DNA of 64,000 nucleotides from Aldrovandia affinis (Eukaryota; Chordata; Actinopteri; Notacanthiformes; Halosauridae), in contig JAINUG010000146.1 of the NCBI GenBank assembly GCA_029706075.1, forward strand, positions 1,560,001 through 1,624,000. Reading direction: 5' to 3'. Positions 1 through 17,605 of the stretch are shown piece after piece (position 1 is the first letter of the stretch; every line of letters starts with the position of its first letter). Position numbers and translations under genes: made by a program. Below the pieces are notes generated by a model, which was not told the origin of the DNA, ran no database searches, and worked only from the letters and a program-made list of their open reading frames with translations.

Positions 1-83
1 ACACACACAACTGGCATCATCATGGTTAGAATAATAGTTTAACACAACTGCCTTCCAGGCCTGCCTCTCTCTGAGGGACGCAC

Positions 84-5214
<5,131 letters not shown>

Positions 5215-5261
5215 GTTTGAGACTGGCAGTCAGACTTCAGGGTCAAAGGTGAAAGCTTCGC

Positions 5262-5320
5262 TGTGACCAATCAAATACTGTATCGCAGTTCCCGTTGTGG
5301 CTGTCCTTTTTGGCCAATCA
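5262..5320 (-). promoter_or_regulatory. AARS2 promoter region with two CCAAT boxes
   Basis: Two CCAATCA motifs lie at 5267-5273 and 5314-5320, about 50-105 bp upstream of the AARS2 start codon and 47 bp apart. Paired CCAAT boxes (NF-Y type) are common in TATA-less housekeeping promoters. No TATA box is visible nearby. Confidence 0.5.
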
Positions 5321-5768
5321 AACAATCGAGTAAAACAGAGAATAATGAATATTTAGACATGAACGCTAACGGTAATTGTACATTTTCTGCATAATAATTT
5401 GTGGCAAACCGAGGACGCGACAATGAATAATGAAAGCGTGTATTGTTATTCACATAATTCCTAATATAATATCATAATATGTAGTAATAAAGAAAATTCG
5501 ATGATGATATCGAAATGGAATTCATAATTACTAGGTGTAAATCGCTCCGCATGTAAGAATTTAATTAACATCCGGTAGAAAAGTAGGATAAACATTCGAA
5601 ATTTGAAAGGTGCTGTTTTGATTGAAATGCTGGTAAAAACGAGAAAAAAAACCTGACACAAGACGAGGCTAAAAAAACCCAATCCGCGTGCACCAGTGTT
5701 TAAAAACCTTTTCCAGACAGCAATACAACAGCGCCATACACGCGCGTGACACATCAGAATAACGACAT

Positions 5769-6141
5769 CTCATCTCATCTCATCTCATTTTATCTTCAGC
5801 CGCTTATTCCTGGTCAGGGTCGCGGGGGGGGGCTGGAGCCTATCCCAGCATGCATTGGGACGAGAGGCAGGAATACACCCTGGACAGGTCGCCAATTCAT
5901 CGCAGGGCACTACACTACACCATTCACTCACACACTCATACCTACGGGCAATTTAGACTCTCCAATTAGCCTAACGTGCATGTCTTTGGACTGTGGGAGG
6001 AAACCGGAGTACCCGGAGGAAACCCATGCGGACACGGGGAGAACATGCAAACTCCACCCAGAAAGGCCCCCGGCCGGGATTCGGACCTGGGACCTTGTTG
6101 CTGTGAGGCGACAGTGCTATCCACTGCACCACCGTGCCGCC
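5769..6141 (-). repeat. tRNA-headed SINE with L2-type tail, 13-bp target duplication
   Basis: Read on the minus strand it starts GGCGGCACGGTGGTGCAGTG, carries a B-box-like CCGAATCCCGG and ends with GGATAGGCTCCAGC, a CCTGACCAGGAATAAGCGG tail and ATGAG repeats. This is the familiar fish SINE with an L2-like 3' end. A direct repeat AGAATAACGACAT flanks it at 5756-5768 and 6142-6154. Confidence 0.9.
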
Positions 6142-7060
6142 AGAATAACGACATGTTTTCGTAATTCTGCAATCCATGAAGTTAAGACTTTTTTGTTTCA
6201 AGGGCAAACATTAATTGCAAATTCAAAATTGATATCAATTCCCTAACTACTATTTAACACCACCCAAAAAGCATCCCTACCCTGGTCTCTCTATTCAGGA
6301 GAGGCGAATAGTGGTTCAGCATGTTTTGATGCTGGTGTATCCAAAAGAGATCAGGTTGCCATATTGTGCAATATTCCCTATGGAGTGTCCAAGAACGTAG
6401 CATCGCCACGTTGAAGATTCTATTGAACGTCGTCCAGGTGGTAGCGTAAGATTGCCGCCTATTCACTTTATTCGACGGTGGCTGGTCACGAACCAGTCCG
6501 TGTGCGCCACCCAGTGGAATATAACGATGTCCTTGGAGAATCAATGTGTTCAAAATACTGTGCAATTAAAATACAATTTCTGTGCATAGCCGGCTATAGG
6601 ATTACGTATATATATATTATTTATTATGTTAAAACTATTTATTACGGATTATTTATTGTCATTGTCTGATTGTTTTGAGACAGGGGATGTTATGGATATA
6701 GTTAAAATGTACATGATACCCAGGTACAAAAAAAAAATACAAAAAAACAAGCTTAGCACCGGCCAAGACGGCTCAAGCCGATTGTGACTGGTTTAAATAA
6801 ATACAGCATCCCCCTATCCCCGAACGACATCCCATCCTGCAAGACTTTTCTCTTGCGCGGGCACAGCGCAAAAATAGTGTGGAGATCGGAGATAGGTCTG
6901 AATAGCGAGACTAGCCTAGCCTAGATAAGTAACTTGTGGCCAACATGGCAACCTGATCTCTTCTGGATGCCGATTGGATAGTTTACCGGAAGCGGCAAAA
7001 CAGTGCCAAAAGTCTGTGTGTACAGAGAAATCTTGTGAACTGAGCGTTGCATGTAGAGCA

Positions 7061-7261
7061 CAGGTGTCAAACTCATTCCATCGAGGGAGGGGTGTATGCA
7101 GGTTTTTGTTGCAACCAATGCACTACACCAGGTGATTTCACTAATTAGCTCTATTCTTCAACTAAGGATGGAATCTAATTGAAATCACCTGGTGTAGTGC
7201 ATTGGTTGCAACCGAAACCTGCACACACTCGGCCCTCGATGGAATGAGTTTGACACCCCTG
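7061..7261. mobile_element. Palindromic hAT-type MITE
   Basis: Two arms of about 85 bp are near-perfect inverted copies, starting CAGGTGTCAAACTCATTCCA and ending in the reverse complement. They are separated by a short spacer around 7145-7175. The terminus CAGGGGTGTCAAACTC is typical of non-autonomous hAT elements. Flanks GTAGAGCA and ATAGAGGG are only partly alike, so the target duplication is decayed. There is no coding capacity. Confidence 0.85.
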
Positions 7262-8442
7262 ATAGAGGGAGTGTTGCACGTAAATACTGTTTTCCATTCG
7301 TACTATTTCTGTTCACAAATGGTAAAGTACAAACACGGACCACACGCTACAAGCTCAAGTCATTGGGTACAAGTACAAAATGTTTTATTTCAGATTGTTC
7401 AAACACAAACTATAAATTGCAAGCACAAGTCATTGCTTACGGATACGAAATACTTTTGGCATTAATTTGAGCCCATATCATTGTATTAATTTTTGAGTGC
7501 GTGAGATGGCAGCACATAAGCTAAATCAATGCATAGCATGGTTGTTGTAGTAGCCGTGCTGTATTATCTGACTAGATGGTTTAAACATTATGCGTAGTAA
7601 TGTAGCCTTCATAGCCGTGGTCTGCGCGCCCGTTACCTGCACGGGTGTCTAAATTTCATGAGCACCCCCTCAGTCACAACCATAAAGCACCCCCGACCAA
7701 CATTTTCTGGCGCCATCCCTGTGTATAATGGATAATGTCTAGTAGCCCAAATACTGCCTCCCACTTGTTAACATGGTATATGTCGACACCAGCCGCAAAC
7801 GCGACATTGGTACGATCGGATCGAAGTTTACGTTAGACAATTATAGAAAACGACCACAATCACGAACTATCTTCACGACTCTACATCTATAGATAGACAA
7901 CTTAATGACTCGTAGTCGCAAACAGTAAACATGACAGGAATGGGAGAGAAAGTAAAAGGGTAGGTAACCAAGTCCCTGTGGTCAGCCTTATGCAACGTTA
8001 ACATGGAGCTTCATGTTGAGGCAAAGCTTGACACAACGACATTGTTATTTCTGTGGTGTTGGATGAAGAAGCACCTCTTACACACACAACTAGAGAAAAT
8101 AACTGCCTACATGAAAATGGAAACGTCTCAATGGCAGCTTCCATGCAGTCACAGAAGTAACCAATTGGAAATATAGGAGGTGCACTCCTTTGAATTTTAT
8201 CAAGGGTCTGAAAAAATAGATTTAGGTCATAAGACGGAAACATCACATCCCTGATAAATTCAATGTTAGAATATGTTTGGAATTACTTTTCATACGTCTC
8301 CTTAACAATAATCTGCCAAGTACTTTTTCTGTTGTTCTTCCCGCAAGAAAATGCATCTTACAAGAATAAAAGTATTTGTCTCTTAACAGGAAGTGCTTTA
8401 TTTTTGGCACAAGTCGCCTTGCACAATGGGTACACATAACTG

Positions 8443-8678
8443 CAGCGGTGGACGAAGTAGCTACACAAACCCTTTACTTGAGTAAAAGTACAGATACCCT
8501 GATAAAATACTACTCAAGTAAAAATAAAAATTCCTAAATTGCTTCCCATCCATGTTGGGTGGGAATATTTGTTGTTGAAAGTAAAAGTAAAAATGGAAAT
8601 ACTTAAGTAACCACAGATAGTTGAAAATGTACTTAAGTGCAGTAATAAGTCAAAGTACATTTACATTTTACACCACTG
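8443..8678. mobile_element. hAT-type MITE with 8-bp target duplication
   Basis: The element starts CAGCGGTGGACGAAGTA and ends ACACCACTG. Internally it has many AGTAAAAGTA-like motifs seen in a common fish MITE. Flanks CATAACTG (8435-8442) and CATAACCG (8679-8686) match at 7 of 8 positions, as expected for hAT. The homologous 3' flank of Z4 near 30510 lacks it. Confidence 0.85.
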
Positions 8679-9159
8679 CATAACCGCACATTACACTCTC
8701 ACCAGAAAGTCATGTGATGAACCAAGGGAGCTCAGACAGGTCAAGATTTTACAACGGAAAACGAATGAGGTGAATGACACATTTACAAATAGGTAAGTTG
8801 CAAACAAAGCAACCGAATGCGGAGATGTCTATTGGACAAACGCCGCAAGAAGCTGGACACACCACTGAGGCCGCAAACCCCCCTGCCAAACTGCTACTTG
8901 AAACACTTACACACTTTTCAACCAATTGTTCTACTACACTTTATAATAATAATAAATCAGGCCTTACACTTAAAATATGAATATTTACAGAAAAAATAGG
9001 CCAACTTGTGAAAAACCAACTCAAAACGTAAATTCGTCATTTTGTTTCTCCCCCCTGCCCCTCTAAATTTTGAGCAGATGTGACAACTGATTTACACAAT
9101 GACAATCAATTCACACTCAATTCATCATGCAAAGAAAGAGAAAAACTATAACACTAATG

Positions 9160-9357
9160 GGTATGGATTCGCCGCTGTTGTTTCAGAGCAATTCATACAT
9201 GAAAACACTTCCCACAGTGGGAGCAGATATGGTCTCTCCCCAATATGGATTTGCTTGTGTATTGCAGTATTGCAAGAGCTCTTGATACGCAAAAGTTATT
9301 TCTCACACTGGGAACAGTGGAACGGGCACTCTCCTGTATGAGTTTTCTGGTCTGTTT
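9160..9357 (-). pseudogene. Orphan fingers downstream of the Z1 stop
   Basis: Degenerate finger coding remains 3' of the Z1 stop: recognisable linker and CGK-type motifs in antisense form (CTTCCCACAGTGGGAGCAG near 9211, CACACTGGGAACAGTGGAAC near 9303). They lie out of frame because of a 7-nt loss near 9400. Confidence 0.7.
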
Positions 9358-11525
9358 TCAAATGACCAGACTGACTGAAACTCTTCCCACACTGGGAGCA
9401 GCATACTCCCCTGTATGAGTTTTCTGGTGTGTTGCAAGAGCTCTTGATAAGCGAAAATCCTTCCCACACAGGGAGCAGTGATATGGGCGCTCTCCTGTAT
9501 GAATTCTCTGGTGTGATTTCAGACTACCAGAGTCTTTGAAACTCTTCTCACACTGGGAGCAGTGGTACGGGCGCTCCCCTGTATGAGTTTTCTGGTGTGT
9601 TTTCAGGTGACCAGATTGACTGAAACTCTTCCCACACTGGGAGCAGCGGTATGGGCGCTCCCCAGTATGAGTTTTCTGGTGTGTTTTCAGATCACCAGAC
9701 TGACTGAAACTCTTCCCACACTGGGCACAGTGGTACGGGCGCTCCCCTGTATGAGTTTTCTGGTGTGTTTTCAGATGACCAGACTCTCTGAAACTCTTCC
9801 CACACTGGGAGCAGTGGTACGGGCGCTCCCCTGTATGAGTTCGCTGGTGTGCTTTCAGATGCCCAGACCGACTGAAACTTTTCCCACACTGGGAGCAGTG
9901 GTACGGGGGCTCCTCTATATGAGTTTTCCGGTGTGTTGCAAGAGCTCTTGACAAGCGAAAGTCCTTCCCACACTGGGTGCAGTGATATGGGCGTTCCCCT
10001 GTATGTGTTTTCTGGTGAGTTTTCAGATGGCCAGACTGACAGAAACTCTTCCCACAGTCAGTGCAGTGAAACGGGCGCTCCCCAGTATGAGTTCGCTGGT
10101 GTATTGTCAGCTGAGTGACACGTCTGTACTGCTTCCCACACTGGGAGCAGTGGAACGGGCGCTCCCCAGTATGCCCTTGCTTGTGTACTCTAAGAGCACT
10201 TGATTCCGTAAAACCCTTCCCACAGTCAAAGCAGTGATACGGACGCTCCCCTGTATGAATTCTCTGGTGTGATTTCAGATGACCAGAATGACTGAAACCC
10301 TTCCCACAGTCAGTGCAGTGGAACGGGCGCTCCCCTGTATGAGTTCGCTGGTGTATTGTCAGGACTGATTGATATGGGAAACCCTTCCCACACAGGGAGC
10401 AGTGGAACGGGCGCTCCCCTGTATGGCATCGTTGCTGTGTCTTCAGTTGTGCCTCATCGGTCGTCCCTACGAAGAGATGGTCATGAAGGAGAAATATAAG
10501 AAATATGGATGTATGCAGGCACTGGCACAACCACAACTGAGAGACATAGAAAATGTTTACAGAAATATTCAAATAAAAATTAGAAAGTGATCACCGGTAT
10601 TTATATTAGAAGAGTGACACTGGCTCCCAGGCCTGTATGGTGAGACAGGTTAGCTCCTTTAACAAGTTAAAGCTTGACTTGACTACTGCCTATCCTGAAC
10701 TCAAACAGGATGCCCAGAGACTGCACTACTTATTTAGCTGACCCAAGTGCAGGGACCTGATCTACCAGATGGCTAAATATAAAATGCTTATCTGCTCAAA
10801 TTCATGCATTTTTGTGACTTTCGATTGGGGAAAATAATCATCAAATATTCTGACCGTAAAAGCGGCTCAATATACTTGTCCGGAGTTGTCAGTTTCTGAT
10901 CTTGGTATTCTTAATGCCACCAAAGATGGTGTATTACCCTGTTCATCGTGGAGCAGTCTTCTCAATGCAATTTACAATGCAGATGGGGATTGTCGGTGCG
11001 ATATGGATATGGTTTATTTCAATTGACTTCCATTTCCTTTGAACTGCAGCCTAAAGCCTAAGAACCTGGGATCTGCCTGGGACCATCTGCCTTGGTCAAT
11101 CAAGTTCTAGCTGGCTGTTTAATATAGAAAGGAAGACAAGAAGTAACCCGGGATGACAGACCTTCCATTTCCTGTTTACCTGAGTCTGATTGTTCTCCAT
11201 TCTTCATCCCTCTGTCCATTTGGCCATTTTGATCAGGTTCACTTTTCTCCTCCTCTTCTTCTTCTTCGCTCTCTCCTTCCTGCTTCAGCCAGAGTTCCAT
11301 TACCTCTTCATTTCTTACTCCATCCTCACTCTTCATCTCCTCACTTGGTCTCTCCCAGCCTTCGTCCTCCTCCTTCTTTATGTTGGACAGAATGTCTATT
11401 TGCTCCCCGTCCATCCCATGTCCTGTCTGCCGATCTTTCTCCTCCTCCAGGTCTTCAGTTTTCAGACTTGACCCGAGCTCAAAATCTGTGTAATCTACGC
11501 TGTCAATCACAGGTTCTGTCTTCAT
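9358..11525 (-). CDS. Z1, C2H2 zinc-finger protein, 12 fingers
   Basis: Predicted nuclear DNA-binding protein, target unknown. Exon A is 11180-11525 (start MKTEP; 115 codons plus one base) and exon B is 9358-10466; joined in phase 1 they give 484 codons and a stop. Exon A is acidic with Psi-K-x-E motifs (LKTE and IKKE among them) and an E-run (EEEEEEEK). Exon B begins [20 protein letters not shown] and lacks the linker exon sequence found in Z2 and Z4-Z8. Twelve canonical fingers follow with TGERP linkers. A 7-nt deletion near 9400 shifts frame in what was finger 13, giving a short aberrant tail ending SLVI; more fingers lie unread downstream. The frame upstream of the ATG is open but has no other ATG. 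Most similar to Z3. Confidence 0.75.
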
Positions 11526-11802
11526 GTCTAAACCTGAGGAGGTGGGGCCTAAAAAGTTCCAGTCCAGATTCGATATGTCAAGAGTTATCCACCACTCTTC
11601 TAAAAGGAAGGACAGAGAGGGGAGGATATAGTCATCCACAGAGTTGGAGGGGAAGAGAATTTACAAACAACTTTTCGTACTTGTAGCACAGTTTTTGTTC
11701 TTAACCCTGAATAATAATGTAGCAATCATCCTAGACATAGAGCTAGCATTGTTTACAAGTTAGCTAGCTAACAGGCCTCCATGTGAAGATAGCAATAGAA
11801 TT

Positions 11803-12131
11803 CTCCCCCAATTTAGTGGCCAATTGTACCATTTATTATTCCAACCCCCCCACCACACACACACACACAAGCCCGCTGCTGGCCTATTCTTATACGGTAG
11901 TGGTATGGGCGATGAACTGCCTCCTCCAAGACAGAACTCGATAGTTGCCGGCCGTGATTCCAATACAGCCAGAGAAGTTCTCAGCAGCGAGCTCATGCTG
12001 GCTTCCCTCCCCCTCCCTGGGGCGGACAGACATTTTTCCGGACTGGCGCAGATGGGGAATTCAACCCCAGCCACAGTGGGCAACTTGCACTCTGGGCGAG
12101 TGCTTTTACCGTTAAGCCACCCGGGGGCGCT
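11803..12131 (-). repeat. tRNA-derived SINE upstream of Z1
   Basis: On the minus strand it starts GCGCCCCCGGGTGGCTTAAC, has a B-box-like GGGTTGAATTCC, a GTCCGCCCCAGGGAGGGGGA body and an AATTGGCCACTAAATTGGGG tail near 11820. Only the tail remains at the matching site upstream of Z3 (about 26175-26216). Confidence 0.75.
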
Positions 12132-13546
12132 ACCATTTTTATTGGGTGAAATGATAGACTGGTAGGTGAAATAAGTGAGGTCCTAATTGCTAAAAGTGTG
12201 GACATCTAGTTCAAAGACAAAGCAAATGGCAAAAAGCCTTTATTTTGTTTAAAAAATGTAAGAAAACAGCATTAATTGATCAAGAGACAAAACAAAACAT
12301 CATCAATATACAAAGGGGGCCAAAGGACAAAGTTTGCTCACCAATGCACTAGTTCTCAGTGGTGTATGCTGGTCTTTGTTATAGCCAATCTCTTGATCAA
12401 TTAAGACTGTTGAAAACATGTGTGTAAGTTCTACTATAATTTTTTTCCTTAAACCTATTGAAACACAATGCAGGTTTGGCTCATTGTCAATTGCTATGTC
12501 ACTGAACTCACCATTTTCCACAAGTGGTTTAATTTCAGTGTCCAGGCATCCACACTTTCAACAATTTGGCCCCCATTGATTTCACCTGCCAGTCTACAAT
12601 TGAATCAATTTTAAAAGTAAGGAATCGTGTGTCATATAGCACATTACAGAAAATGCATTAGTTGATCAGATTGATTTAATGTCATGGGATGTGAATATGG
12701 CACATTTATTGTTCATGGCATGCATAGCAATTTCTGACATAATATGGCCTTAATATGGTGCTTTAATAGAAATGGTGTGTCTAATTCAAAACAATTAACA
12801 GCTAGATAAAATTCAGAGGTTGCGATTGTGATTGGAACCACTGCACGAGAGATCAAGTATGCGTGATTTACGTCAAATGAAAATATTAGCTGCATAATGT
12901 AAAGCCCGCTGAATTTATGCTTGGATTTGTATAGGCAGCATACGTCTCACTAAGTACAGCCGCCAAATGCCGATTTGATTATTCAAAATAACTGTCAATT
13001 TAGCGTCAGTGATTCGGTACACCCAATTCCCCAAAATTGATTCATTCACGAACTGTACCTTCCGGTGACTACATTTTCAACCAGGTCGCGCACGGTTTCA
13101 TTGTTTTGCCCGCAAATAAGAAGGGTAACATCTTGCCAGGCAAATTACTGAAATTCTGGTGATACAACGTTTCAGCGACTGCCTCCCGAAAAAGGAAAAC
13201 AAATAGGCTACACATTCAATTGCAGATACATGGCTAGAACAGTAGACCGTAGCTCCAAAATGAGGAGCATTCAAGCTACGCAATGTAAAGGTATTTAAAC
13301 GCCGTTATTTCACACCTTTTAAAATAATGTATGCACGTTTAGTACTTGCCCCAAGTATGTTGTAGTAATTAAATTTAATATTCTAGCACTAGACATCGAA
13401 TCTTTCTATTATAAGTAATTACTTGCAGTCAAACTAAATGGTTTGGAAGCCGTAAAATATGGGTAGCTACACGACAGCTTTCTTGGTCGGTTTTTAGTAT
13501 TGTTCCATTTGTTATGGCGGCCTTAAAATATGGCAAGAAAATGCAT

Positions 13547-13668
13547 ACCTTGGCTTGGCACCAGATCCGTTAAGCCCAAGCCTAATAAATGTTGTTTCCC
13601 ACAGCTTCACGTAAAGACGAGTTCCGTGAAGCTGTCAACTGACGCCAGCGACAAATGGAGACTTCCGG
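13547..13668 (-). promoter_or_regulatory. Z1 5' exon donor and ETS promoter motif
   Basis: A non-coding exon ends at 13549 with CCAAG|GTATGC on the minus strand. An ETS-type motif (ACTTCCGG in plus orientation) lies at 13661-13668, about 110 bp upstream of that donor. The arrangement recurs in front of the other units. There is no TATA box. Confidence 0.55.
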
Positions 13669-13871
13669 TCGTGGAGTATTTCAAAATAAAAGCACCAGTT
13701 ATTCCAAACACAATTTTTTATAATTATAGCAATGCTACAATATAAATTAATTTCCATGGACACAAATATGAAATAAAGATAATAAATTACCATAAAAACT
13801 ATGAATAATGAAGAACAACAAAGTATATAACATATATTTGAGCATATGCTCTATGCTATAAATGTTATAAA

Positions 13872-13962
13872 TGAACACTGCTGGAAAAACATTATTAGAT
13901 ATTTTATCACCCCAGAACAGAGAGCATATCATACAGAGGAAAGTCCAAAGTGTTGGAGGCAG
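13872..13962 (+). mobile_element. L1-like ORF2 fragment
   Basis: About 90 bp almost identical to 27951-28042, part of a larger L1-like remnant upstream of Z3. The flank then jumps to sequence matching 29352 onwards, so about 1.3 kb is missing here relative to the Z3 unit. Confidence 0.7.
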
Positions 13963-15086
13963 TGTACATATTGTTATGTTTTATTAATAACATATTTAAC
14001 ATATGAATGGAGATCATGTAAGTAAATGGAGATTTATTTACCAATCGTTTTACACCAGACCACAACTTTTAAAGGAATTTCTGCAATTTTGAGCAAGTAT
14101 GTGGTCGTAATTTAACGTTATAGCACTAGATTTATTCATTCATTCGTCTAATTTATTGTGTAAGTAATTCTGCTATCTAGAAGGCCAGTTACTCCTTACT
14201 TTGTACTTTCTCTACTCGGGTGCCATGGCTCCACCCCTCCCAACAGTATTTTGCACAGAAAACAAAGACAGTGAACATTACTTCCATGTTCCTAATATAC
14301 AATTTATAGCAATTGATTGTACTTCATTCTGCAACTGATTATATTTCATTCGGTTTCCATAATACTTTATTATTCATTAGGCATGAAGAGCAGGTATACT
14401 GCAAAACACAGGAGCTCTGAACAGAGGATGCTCAGAGGGAATATTTATGCACTGATAAGGAGAACTTTCCCAGGCAGCGGTTCAGTTCTTTGCACTCCCA
14501 CATAGTTACAACGGCTTCATTCAGCCTCAACAGGTGCAAGTATTGTCGTGGAAATTCACACATGAATATCACATTCGCTAGTAAGTGAGACAATCAGTCT
14601 TTATACACAGATCTAAACAACAGTTGGGCCCGCCCATTCCATGTCTTCGGCAAAAGAACAGAGATGGGCGGCCCATTTCCTATCCCAACACAGCTTGTTA
14701 TTTCCTGTCTTCTAAACTGCCATCAAGTTGGAGGCAGGTGTCAAAACCGCAACGTCTCGATACTTAGTAAACAAAGGCACACCAGACTTATGTCTGACTG
14801 AAGCAAATACCAAGAACACACAAGTACATGTGTCTAGGTCAAAAGGCCTGCTTCGGCCTGCACTGCAGAAGCACGGTTATCTAAATCAAAGGCTCACTCT
14901 CAATCAGGATTAGGCCTTAAGCTTTTACATGCATTTATAAAGAAAGAAAAACATCGTAAAATGGAAATTTCCCTCACAGTATCTTACGAATGTCAATGCA
15001 CAATACAAAACCAGATAATAAGAAGACAGTCTCATGGGAAAGTATAAGACACACAGCTACAATCTGAAAGGGAAAGACAATAAATA

Positions 15087-17210
15087 TTAAAATGTCAGCA
15101 AAGCATGTCCGGAAGGACCTTTCTCGCATAGGACTTCCACAGGGCGCTCCGCTGTATGAGTCCTCTGGTGTATCTTCAGCTGGTATACATACTTGTATTG
15201 CTTCTCACACTGGGAGCAGTGGTACGGGTGCTCCCCTGTATGAGTTCTCTGGTGTGTTTTCAGAGTACCAGAGTCTTTGAAACTCTTTCCACAGTCAGTG
15301 CATTGGTACGGACGCTCCCCTGTATGAATTCTCTGGTGTTTTTTCAGATAACTGGACAGCTTGAAACTCTTCCCACAGTCAGAGCATTGGTATGGGCACT
15401 CCCCAGTATGACTTTTTTGGTGTGCTTTCAGATGATCAGAACGACTGAAACTCTTCCCACAGTCAGTACAGTGGTACGGGCGTTCCCCTGTATGCATAAG
15501 TTTGTGTACTCTCAGATAACGTGCTACGGTAAAACCCTTCCCACACAGGGAGCAGTGATACGGGCGCTCCCCCGTATGAATTCTCTGGTGTGATTTCAGA
15601 TGACCAGACTGACTGAAACTTTTCCCACACTGGACGCAGTGGTACGGGCCCTTCCCTGTATGCATACGTTCGTGTACCCTCAGATAACGTGATATGGTAA
15701 AACCCTTCCCACACATGGAGCAGTGATAGGGGCGCTCCCCCGTATGAATTCTCTGGTGTGATTTCAGACTACATGATTGACTGAAACTCTTCCCACACTG
15801 GACACAGTGGTACGGGCGCTCCTCTGTGTGTGTTTTCTGATGTGATTTCAAAGTACCAGAGTCTTTGAAACTCTTTCCACAGTCAGTGCATTGGTGCGGA
15901 CGCTCCCCTGTATGAGTTATCTGGTGTGTTTTCAGATGACCAGACCGACTGAAACTTTTCCCACACTGGACACAGTGGTACGGGCGCTCCTCTGTATGAG
16001 TTATCTGATGTGATTTCAGAGTACCAGAGTCTTTGAAACTCTTCCCACACGGGGAGCAGTGATACGGGAGCTCTCCCGTATGAATTCTCTGGTGTGATTT
16101 CAGATTAGAAGACTTACTAAAACTCTTCCCACACAGGGAGCAGTGATACGGGCGCTCCCCCGTATGAATTCTCTGGTGTGATTTCAGAGTACCAGAGTCT
16201 TTGAAACTCTTTCCACAGTCAGTGCAGTGGTATGGCCGCTCCTCTGTATGCATATGTTCATGTACCCTCAGATAACGTGATACAGTAAAACCCTTCCCAC
16301 ACAGGGAGCAGTGATACGGGCGCTCCCCCGTATGAATTCTCTGGTGTGATTTCAGACTACCTGATTGACTGAAACTCTTCCCACACTGGGAGCAGTGGAA
16401 CGGGCGCTCCCCTTTATGGCATCTTTGGTGTATCGTCAGTTGTGACAGATGTCTATATTGCTTTCCACACTGGGAGCATGTGTGGGACCCATGAGAGTCT
16501 GTGTTGGACTGTGTCAGGGTGGAGTGTGTCTTTGGAGGTGCAGGGTTCTGATGTACGCTGCTGGGAGGTGGTGGGTTCTCTGCTCTGCTTCCTCCAGACC
16601 TCAAGATCCTGCTGTGCTCGTTTGGAGGAACCCCCTCAATGTGCTGGTGAAGCTTCACTTCTTCCGCATGAAGGAATGAGCACTGGGAGGAGGCAAAGAC
16701 CTGAGACAATGCCCCACCAGTCTTACCTGAAAAGAGAGTAGGTCATGTGAGACAAATATAAATGTAAGAAATATGGGTGTATGCAGACACAAACACAACT
16801 GATAAAAACATAGAAAATGTTTACAGAAATCTTCAAATAAAAGTCATAAAGTAATTACAGGGTAGTATATCGGAGTCAGATTGTCCTCCATTCTTCATCC
16901 CTCTGTCCATTTGGCCATTTTGATCAGGTTCATCCTTCACTCTTTCATCTCCGCTCTCTTTTTCCTGCTTCAGCCAGAGTTCCATTACCCCTTCATCTTT
17001 CACTCCATCCTCACTCTTCATCTCCTCACTCAGTCTCTCCCAGCCTTCATACTCCTCCTCCTTTATGTTGGACAGGAAGTATTTTTCCTCCCCGTCCATC
17101 CCATGTCCTCTCTTCCGCTCTTTCTCCTCCTCCAGGTCTTCAGTTTTCAGACTTGACCTGAGCTCCAAATCTGTGTAATCTACACCATCAATCACAGGTT
17201 CTGTCTTCAT
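15087..17210 (-). CDS. Z2, C2H2 zinc-finger protein, 16 fingers
   Basis: Predicted nuclear DNA-binding protein. Exon B is 15087-16726: a linker ([20 protein letters not shown], then a PPPP stretch and [16 protein letters not shown]) and 16 C2H2 fingers, starting [11 protein letters not shown] and ending [11 protein letters not shown], then a 22-residue tail ending HALLTF. Exon A starts at 17210 (MKTEP) and is acidic. The usual donor (TCAG|GTAAAC) is missing because about 1 kb of the intron and exon end is deleted. A weak substitute donor CCCT|GTAATT at 16859/16858 would keep phase 1 and leave a 132-bp intron, giving 663 codons. If it is not used, exon A reads on to a stop at 16833 and makes a 125-residue protein without fingers. 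Fingers KDSGTLKSH and TVSRYLRVH recur, a sign of internal duplication. Closest relative Z8. Confidence 0.75.
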
Positions 17211-17605
17211 GTCTCAACCTGAGGAAGTGGGGCCTAAAAGAGTCATCCACTGCTCTTCTGAAAGGAAGGACAGAGAGGGGAGGATATAGTCATCCACAGA
17301 GCTGGAGGGGAAGAGAATTTATACATGTCTTTTTGTACTTGTAGCACAACCTTTTGTTCTTAACCATGAATAATGATGTAGCAATCATCCTAGAGATGCA
17401 GCTAACATTGTTTACAAGTTAGCTAGTTGGTTGTTAGCAATCTCCTGAGTGAAGACAGCCAGTGAAGGGAGTGAATTAACAACATTTTCAGAATGGAATC
17501 AGGCCCCGAGTCAAAAGTTATTCAGTTCATTGGGCCAGTGCAGATAAGTTCACTAGAGCATGGGGCCACCACCCTATACACGGGGTAGACAAAATAATGG
17601 AAACA

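Larger units (their letters stand above)
5321..9159. other. Intergenic region between AARS2 and the zinc-finger array
   Basis: No gene was recognised. It holds an L2-tailed SINE (5769-6141) and two hAT-type miniature elements (7061-7261, 8443-8678). From about 8390 it contains sequence shared with 30440-32150, that is, the 3' flank of a zinc-finger unit. A 26-bp imperfect inverted pair lies at 6341 and 6943. The remainder is AT-rich with nothing I could identify. Confidence 0.6.
11640..15086. other. Z1 upstream and Z2 downstream flank
   Basis: 11640-13870 is the upstream part of Z1, closely repeated at 26018-27780 upstream of Z3. It includes the SINE at 11803, the 5' exon and promoter near 13549-13668, and an L1 fragment at 13872. 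From about 14040 it matches the 3' flanks of Z3 (21820-22440) and Z5 (37980-39170). No further gene is visible. Confidence 0.65.

Noticed and set aside
6254..6565. 103-codon minus-strand ORF upstream of AARS2
   Set aside because: No recognisable motif, no splice partners and an AT-rich context; likely chance.
11000..11050. An 8-bp target duplication for the intron hAT-like element
   Set aside because: The target GATATGGATATGG is itself a repeat, so only about six bases can be matched and the duplication length cannot be fixed.
11526..11639. Upstream N-terminal extension of Z1, Z3 and Z8 (DDYILPSLSFLLEE...)
   Set aside because: The frame is open but begins at GTG, not ATG, and in Z2, Z4, Z5 and Z6 an in-frame stop lies just before MKTEP. 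I treat it as 5' UTR.
17575..17605. Tc1-like terminal motif (ACACGGGGTAGACAAAATAA) in each unit upstream region
   Set aside because: It is suggestive of a Tc1 end, but no opposite end or transposase sequence was found in any unit, so I did not annotate an element.
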